From NCBI GenBank assembly GCA_021827285.1, contig JAKAWM010000063.1, positions 1-9,413 of the forward strand: a stretch of 9,413 nt of DNA, given 5' to 3'. The position numbers and the translations under genes are program-made. The stretch is from Actinomycetes bacterium (GTDB lineage Bacteria > Actinomycetota > Acidimicrobiia > Acidimicrobiales > Palsa-688). Shown piece by piece: positions 5,744 to 9,413 of this stretch. The stretch's first letter is position 1. Each line of letters opens with the position of its first letter. Under the pieces are notes generated by a model. The model saw only the letters and a program-made list of their open reading frames with translations, had not been told where the DNA came from and did not search any database.

Positions 5744-6571
5744 ATGGCTACGACCGGTGAGGAAGCGCTAGGCACTGAACAGCCCGGCCCGAGTGCGCCG
5801 GTACTGAGCGCGCGTGACATGTGGAAGAGCTATGGACGGGTCGTCGCCCTGCGCGGTGTCGACATCGACGTGTACCCGGGTGAGGTGCTTGGCCTGGTCG
5901 GTGACAATGGTGCTGGCAAATCCACCCTTATAAAGTGCATCAGCGGGGCGGAGTACCCCGATAGCGGGACTATTTTTCTTGAGGGCCAGGAGGTCGTCTT
6001 CCACGGGCCGCTGGCCGCCCGTCATGCGGGGATCGAGGTGGTCCACCAGACACTGGGTGTGGCCCCACAGCTCGACATTACGAGCAACCTTTACCTGGGA
6101 CGTGAGGTGAGAAGAGGAGGCTTTCGCGGGAGCGTTTTTCGCATGCTCGATGTGCGCACTATGCGACGTCAGGCCGCGGAAAAAGTCAAGAGCCTTGGCA
6201 TTGCCACTATCCAGGACATCACCCAAGCCGTGGAGACGCTTTCGGGAGGCCAGCGCCAAGCGGTAGCCGTAGCACGGGCGGCCGCCTTCGGGAGCAAGGT
6301 GCTGATCATGGACGAGCCTACGGCGGCGCTAGGCGTGCGGGAGTCGGGCCAAGTCCACCAGCTCATAGCGTCCCTGCGCGATAGTGGCCTACCCATAATC
6401 CTTATCAGTCACAACATGCCTGCGCTCTGGGACCTCGCTAACCGAGTCGCCATCTTGCGCCTCGGGAGAGTGGCCGCCATATTGGCCCCGGCGGAGTCAA
6501 GCATGGAAGAAGCGGTGGCCATCATGACTGGTGCTAAAGCCGCCTCCCACCCACCGGGCACAAACGGCTGA
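5744..6571 (+). CDS. frcA: Sugar ABC transporter ATP-binding protein, FrcA-like (single domain)
   Basis: A 275-residue ATPase that powers the importer. It shows Walker A GDNGAGKST (53-61), Q-loop Gln102 (VVHQTLG, where VYQ is common), signature LSGGQ (166-170), Walker B VLIMDEP (186-192), D-loop AALG and H-loop His223 in ISHNMP. All catalytic residues are present. It has one nucleotide-binding domain, unlike the roughly 500-residue double-domain RbsA, XylG and AraG. Stretches such as QAVETLSGGQRQAVAVARAA and LIMDEPTAALGVRES match FrcA as I know it. The first 18 residues are a low-complexity extension. ATG 5744 lies 2 bp after the permease stop with AAGGA 6 nt upstream, so the two are translationally coupled. 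It is the last gene of the operon; no convincing terminator follows. Confidence 0.92.
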   Translation: MATTGEEALGTEQPGPSAPVLSARDMWKSYGRVVALRGVDIDVYPGEVLGLVGDNGAGKSTLIKCISGAEYPDSGTIFLEGQEVVFHGPLAARHAGIEVVHQTLGVAPQLDITSNLYLGREVRRGGFRGSVFRMLDVRTMRRQAAEKVKSLGIATIQDITQAVETLSGGQRQAVAVARAAAFGSKVLIMDEPTAALGVRESGQVHQLIASLRDSGLPIILISHNMPALWDLANRVAILRLGRVAAILAPAESSMEEAVAIMTGAKAASHPPGTNG

Positions 6572-6609
6572 CGACTTATCACAAACTGGGGCCCGAGGCG
6601 GGAGGCAGT

Positions 6610-6726
6610 GAGTGGGAGGTCCGCGAGGCCGCCGAGAATGCCGCCCAACGGGACAAGCCCAACATACGGGCCCAGCGCAACTTCAGCGATCCCGAGAGGT
6701 CGTCGATGGCCAGAAGGGGGGGGTGG
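6610..6726 (+). pseudogene. Fragment of an IS1182-like DDE transposase
   Basis: Translation of this stretch gives AENAAQRDKPNIRAQRNF followed by SDPERSSMARRGG. This matches the block KPxxRAQRNFTDPxSRIM that precedes the conserved YNAQ region in IS1182-type transposases. Only about 39 residues are recognisable; nothing matches before 6610, and the YNAQ segment expected next is missing. There is no plausible start, and the end runs into a G-run (6716-6723). It is a decayed remnant, not a gene. Identity is from motif memory only. Confidence 0.5.
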
Positions 6727-6794
6727 GCTGACATGGTTTGCACCTCTCCCCTACTTACAACTTGTCACGAACACGAGCCGCGCTCTTGCGCCCC

Positions 6795-6890
6795 GGCACA
6801 TACGGGGCAGGACTGGCCCGGCACCTGAGCTCGGAGGGAGTTGGCGTCGTAGAGGTCGACCGCCCGGACCGCCAGGGCCGCCGCCGGCGT
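6795..6890 (+). pseudogene. Fragment of an IS110-family transposase
   Basis: Frame 6795-6890 encodes GTYGAGLARHL, then GVGVVEVDRPDRQGRRRR. This is the conserved N-terminal block of IS110/IS1111 transposases (GSYGAGLARxL...VVEVDRPxRxxRRRxGKSDPLDA). The following GKSDPxDA is absent: homology stops at 6890, one base before the adjacent ATPase gene ends on the other strand. No start codon or C-terminal transposase region is present. The 320-bp gap 6572-6891 holds otherwise only the IS1182-like fragment and a 6-bp hairpin at 6790-6808 without a T-run. Confidence 0.72.
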
Positions 6891-6891
6891 G

Positions 6892-8163
6892 CTATGGGCC
6901 AAGCAAGGCAAGCGGGACGACTGCGATCCCGTCCGCTCGACGGTACGCGTACGGCGAGACGCAAACGACTACAGCGTCCAAGAGCTGGCCGCCCATCTCG
7001 CGCCCCAGCCAGCTGAGGTGCTTCACGTCGTCCGCGCCCACGGTCTGGCTGAGCTTCACCTCGATCGCCAGGACGTTGCCGTCGGGGCGCTCCAAGATGA
7101 GGTCGACCTCGTGACGGCCGTGCTGCTCCCGGAAGTGCGCCACCTCGGCGCTTGCAGCCTGCGCGTAAACGCGGACCGACAGGACGACAAGGGCCTCGAA
7201 GAGCGACCCGAGGAACGAGCCGTCGCGTGGCACGAGCGGCTCAACGTCTTCTCCCGAGAGCAGGCTTTGGCGGCTAGCCCCGACAAGGACGGCAGCGAGC
7301 GCTGGGTCGGCGAGGTACCGCTTCGGGGTCTGCAGGAGCGGCACGAGATGGTTCAGCGTCGGCAGCCAGGCCGGTAGGTCGTCGAGGACCCACAGCCGCT
7401 CGAGCGCGTCGCGGTACGCCTGCGCGGTCTGATGGTTAGCTGTGCGCCCATCGCCGCCGTGGGCTGCATCGCGGATCTTTTCGAGCGACGTCGTCGTGGC
7501 GCTCGTCGCTGCGTAGGCGCGCAGCCAGCGCCGGAGCGCGTCGGGCCGGCGCACCGCCCGGCCCAGCTCGTCGGGGATGTCGCGTTGCACGACCCGGTCG
7601 ATGTAGCCACGCAGCGCCTGAGCGCGGTCGGCGCCCTCGTAAGTCCTGATGGCGGGGAAACCCGACCGGAGAATCTCGTCGACGTAGTCGCTGAGGCCAA
7701 GCGCCGTCTCTCCGCGAACGGGGGGCCGGGATCCTCCAAGGAGCTCTGCCAGGCTGACGGTCGGCTGTTCCAGCTGGCGCTCGGAGAACGCAAGTGGCCG
7801 CATCCGTAGCGTGATGATGCGCCCCGCGCCTGAGTGCGTGTCCCCGCTCTCACCAGCGGACCCCGCCAGGTAGAACTGCCTCGGCCCTACGTCCCGGTCG
7901 GCCGCGTTGCGCACGACGTCGATGGTGCTCGGATAGCGCTGGAACTCGTCGATGAAGATGGGCTTCTCCCCTTGGAGCAACCGGTCCTCGTCGGCGCGGA
8001 CGAGGTCGACTTCGACCTGGCGGAAGAGCCGGTGCACCGTCTTGGAGCGGCGCTCGAGAGTCCGCGTCTTGCCCACCGCCTTCGGACCCTCGACGATGAC
8101 GGCTGGAAGGGCGAGCCTGTCCAGCTCGTCGTCCACGACCCGGGGCAGGTAGGTCACTGGCAT
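6892..8163 (-). CDS. AAA_14 / DUF4143 family ATP-binding protein
   Basis: A 423-residue cytoplasmic P-loop ATPase. Walker A is EGPKAVGKT (25-33), Walker B is IFIDEFQRYP (69-78, Asp72-Glu73), and the sensor-like FYLAGSAGES is at 97-106. A middle helical region includes YIDRVVQRDIPDELG (187-201). The C-terminal DUF4143 part has FLGSLFEALVV (317-327), HEVDLIL (351-357) and AIEVKLS (366-372), an E-x(30)-D-x(13)-E-x-K arrangement like the PD-(D/E)XK nuclease fold. Length and order are typical of the family, and the end RRADGIAVVPLALL (408-421) is also characteristic, so the gene looks intact. The biological role of these proteins is unknown; they are often found in variable genome regions, and a defence or toxin-antitoxin role is only conjecture. 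ATG 8163 is preferred over TTG 8166. No clear ribosome site is visible. It stands alone between transposase remnants and degenerate DNA. Confidence 0.88.
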   Translation of the reverse strand: MPVTYLPRVVDDELDRLALPAVIVEGPKAVGKTRTLERRSKTVHRLFRQVEVDLVRADEDRLLQGEKPIFIDEFQRYPSTIDVVRNAADRDVGPRQFYLAGSAGESGDTHSGAGRIITLRMRPLAFSERQLEQPTVSLAELLGGSRPPVRGETALGLSDYVDEILRSGFPAIRTYEGADRAQALRGYIDRVVQRDIPDELGRAVRRPDALRRWLRAYAATSATTTSLEKIRDAAHGGDGRTANHQTAQAYRDALERLWVLDDLPAWLPTLNHLVPLLQTPKRYLADPALAAVLVGASRQSLLSGEDVEPLVPRDGSFLGSLFEALVVLSVRVYAQAASAEVAHFREQHGRHEVDLILERPDGNVLAIEVKLSQTVGADDVKHLSWLGREMGGQLLDAVVVCVSPYAYRRADGIAVVPLALLGP

Positions 8164-8612
8164 CAAGGGCTACTGTATCAGCCCGACTAGTTCTGCTCGC
8201 GCATTGCGACCGTCATAACTGTAGTATTCAGTCAGTCTGGTCCCACGGTAGGCCGGTCGCCACCAGCTGTCGCGGGCGAAGCTGAGGAGTGCTCAGCTGT
8301 CATTACGTAACGCTACGGCAATCTCGCGGCCGGCCTCGCCCTCGGCGAGCGCTGCGACAGGAAGAGATATAGGAAATGGTATTCAGTTACCGCTCGGTCG
8401 ATGAAGCCGAACAGGCGGTGCTCGCCATCGCCTCTGGGGAATGGGACGAGCTATTGTTCAATCTGGTACGCTCTTTTGGCCTGGGGCTGACGGTGGCGCA
8501 GCGAGTTGCCCGCTCGGCGCGTGCCCCATCTGGTTGCGCCGGCTCGGCCGGCCCGGGAGCCGGCGACCCCAAGGCCGCCCGCTTACGCAGTACGGAGAAG
8601 GGGGCGCGGGTG
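8164..8612. other. 449-bp stretch without a confident gene
   Basis: No complete gene is supported. The minus strand at 8293-8358 reads VAALAEGEAGREIAVALRND then stop, with protein-like composition, but a stop lies only a few codons upstream, so at most it is a 3' relic. The plus strand from 8376 holds a possible Doc-like fragment (separate entry). Promoters of the leftward ATPase should lie near 8170-8230, but the only -10-like box (TACAGT, minus strand, about 8174) lacks a good -35. Confidence 0.4.
8376..8474 (+). pseudogene. Possible relic of a Doc/Fic toxin C-terminus
   Basis: The first 33 codons after ATG 8376 read like natural protein, with VDEAEQAVLAIASGEWDE followed by LLFNLVRS. The pattern resembles the last helices of death-on-curing (Doc) toxins, which typically end in a VLAVAAGELD-like segment before a final W-L-R helix. 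The Fic motif HPFxDGNKR would lie upstream but is absent; an in-frame TAG sits two codons before the ATG. The open frame runs on to 8849, but its second half is antisense to the methyltransferase gene and is a shadow. It may equally be a chance open frame. Confidence 0.22.
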
Positions 8613-9164
8613 CTACAAGACGAACGGCACGAGCATCTTGGTCGAGCGCTTGTACATCGGGTAGGCCTCTGGGAACTGTTCGGTCAGGTATCGCTCCTCG
8701 ACGGTCGCGCTGTAGCCGAAGTAGACGCCCGCCAGGACCACGGCCACAAGCCACCACCAGCTGAGCCCGACTGCGGTGCCGACGGTGGCCACCAGGACGC
8801 CCGAGTAGATCGGGTGGCGGACCAGGCGGTAGGGGCCGCTGGTCACTAGTTCCGGCTCCTCCTTCTGCGTCATCGGGGTGCCCCAGTTGCGCCCGATGTG
8901 CACGCGGGCCCAGACCGCGAACCCCAGCCCCAGAGCAAAGATGACGAGCCCGAGGCCGGCGCGCCAGAGGTCCGTATTGAGGCCATGGCCCCGGAAGGCC
9001 CCCAGGTGGAACAAGACGACCGCGGTGACGACGATTACCACCCTGATGCGCAGCTCGCGCGACCACGGGACGCGGCCCCTCTTCATGGAAAAGGCGGCCA
9101 AGAGCCAGTACAGCCAGAAGGCCGCCCACCCGACGCCAAAAGCGAGCCCTGCCGCACCCATCAT
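8613..9164 (-). CDS. Isoprenylcysteine carboxyl methyltransferase family membrane protein
   Basis: A 183-residue integral membrane protein with hydrophobic segments at about 5-26, 41-55, 69-86 and 121-150. The C-terminal ICMT/PEMT-type S-adenosylmethionine binding region contains WARVHIGRNWG (85-95), LVTSGPYRLVRHPIYSG (106-122) and EERYLTEQFPEAYPMYKRST (156-175). The RHP and EE motifs are the cofactor-binding hallmarks. Bacterial members are methyltransferases with mostly unknown acceptors (lipids or small molecules), since bacteria lack prenylated CaaX proteins, so no substrate is assigned. Length is normal and the gene looks complete. Translation may start at ATG 9164 or the adjacent ATG 9161; a weak CAGG lies 7 nt before the first. 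Its neighbours give no hint of function. Confidence 0.88.
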   Translation of the reverse strand: MMGAAGLAFGVGWAAFWLYWLLAAFSMKRGRVPWSRELRIRVVIVVTAVVLFHLGAFRGHGLNTDLWRAGLGLVIFALGLGFAVWARVHIGRNWGTPMTQKEEPELVTSGPYRLVRHPIYSGVLVATVGTAVGLSWWWLVAVVLAGVYFGYSATVEERYLTEQFPEAYPMYKRSTKMLVPFVL

Positions 9165-9413
9165 GGCTCAGCCTGCCACAGTGCATGGCGTATACGACTA
9201 ATGGCTGGGCCAGGGACTGAGGGCGGCCGGCCCTGCCCTGCCATAGGGTGCGCGTAGCTGCTGCGGCTGCAATCGGCGTGAGCGCGTATTATGGCGCGCC
9301 CGTTCACGCAAGGCAAAACGCCAGTCCCGTCGTTTAGCACGCCGCTTTGGTTCCTGAATTGCCTGCGAGGCGAGCGCAGATCGGGCATTCTGCGCCGTGT
9401 GCATCAACCCACC
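9165..9413. other. Right-edge region without an identifiable gene
   Basis: Open frames exist on both strands. A minus-strand frame at 9198-9404 begins MHTAQNARSALASQAIQE and continues with an Arg-rich middle. A plus-strand frame runs from ATG 9293 to the window edge. Neither has a clear ribosome site or a recognisable motif, and they overlap. The base composition of 9290-9413 looks less GC-biased at third positions than the rest of the window. The upstream signals of the methyltransferase gene should lie near 9165-9250, but I see no convincing promoter. Confidence 0.35.

Noticed and set aside
6790..6808. Hairpin GCCCCG/CGGGGC as terminator for the importer operon or the ATPase
   Set aside because: Only 6 bp, no T-run on either strand, and it overlaps the IS110 coding relic.
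6889..7377. Plus-strand open frame beginning MLWAKQGKRDDCDP, considered as a continuation of the IS110 transposase
   Set aside because: GKRDDCDP only loosely recalls GKSDPLDA and is in a different frame; the region is coding for the C-terminus of the DUF4143 ATPase on the other strand.
8475..8849. Continuation of the plus-strand frame from 8376
   Set aside because: Its latter part is antisense to the well-supported methyltransferase gene and turns into low-complexity sequence.
9198..9404. Minus-strand 69-codon Arg-rich frame at the right edge
   Set aside because: No motif, overlapping frames on both strands and near the window edge; cannot be supported as a gene.

Overview
The window is high-G+C DNA from a bacterium. 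Genes are densely packed, most starts have Shine-Dalgarno sites, and the core is a carbohydrate uptake locus. Composition and gene style suggest a soil or aquatic Actinomycetota-like (or Chloroflexota-like) organism, but no rRNA or marker gene is present, so this is inference. One oddity is that the sugar-binding protein has an ordinary Sec signal peptide without a lipobox.

Left edge (1-455): the tail of an unidentified gene, a 25-bp tandem duplication, then a small DUF1330-type protein. It converges on the kinase gene with only 13 bp between the two stops.

Core (469-6571): a divergent sugar locus. Leftward runs a LacI-family regulator followed 3 bp later by an FGGY (xylulokinase-like) kinase. 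Rightward runs a complete ABC importer: periplasmic-type binding protein, permease and single-domain ATPase. The binding protein and ATPase closely resemble FrcB and FrcA of the fructose/ribose-type FrcBCA importer. The 263-bp divergent region holds three end-to-end 12-bp LacI-type operators (3113-3148), overlapping a rightward promoter whose -10 box is TATGAT. A roughly 140-nt leader follows, with a perfect but orphan Shine-Dalgarno sequence next to a 9-bp hairpin. A 15-bp stem-loop separates the binding-protein gene from the permease gene, probably to set their relative expression. The expected logic is that LacI represses uptake (and perhaps itself and the kinase) until the imported sugar or its phosphate releases it, and that the kinase traps the sugar. 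No isomerase, dehydrogenase or aldolase is present, so the substrate stays open.

Right part (6572-9413): an accessory, rearranged region. A 320-bp gap carries remnants of two unrelated transposases (an IS1182-like NFSDP motif fragment and a clear IS110 N-terminal fragment). The IS110 homology stops exactly where a leftward AAA_14/DUF4143 ATPase gene ends. Upstream of that ATPase lie about 450 bp of degenerate sequence with at most a trace of a Doc-like toxin, then a leftward membrane methyltransferase of the isoprenylcysteine carboxyl methyltransferase family. The last 250 bp hold nothing I can identify. I see no rRNA, tRNA, CRISPR array or intact mobile element.
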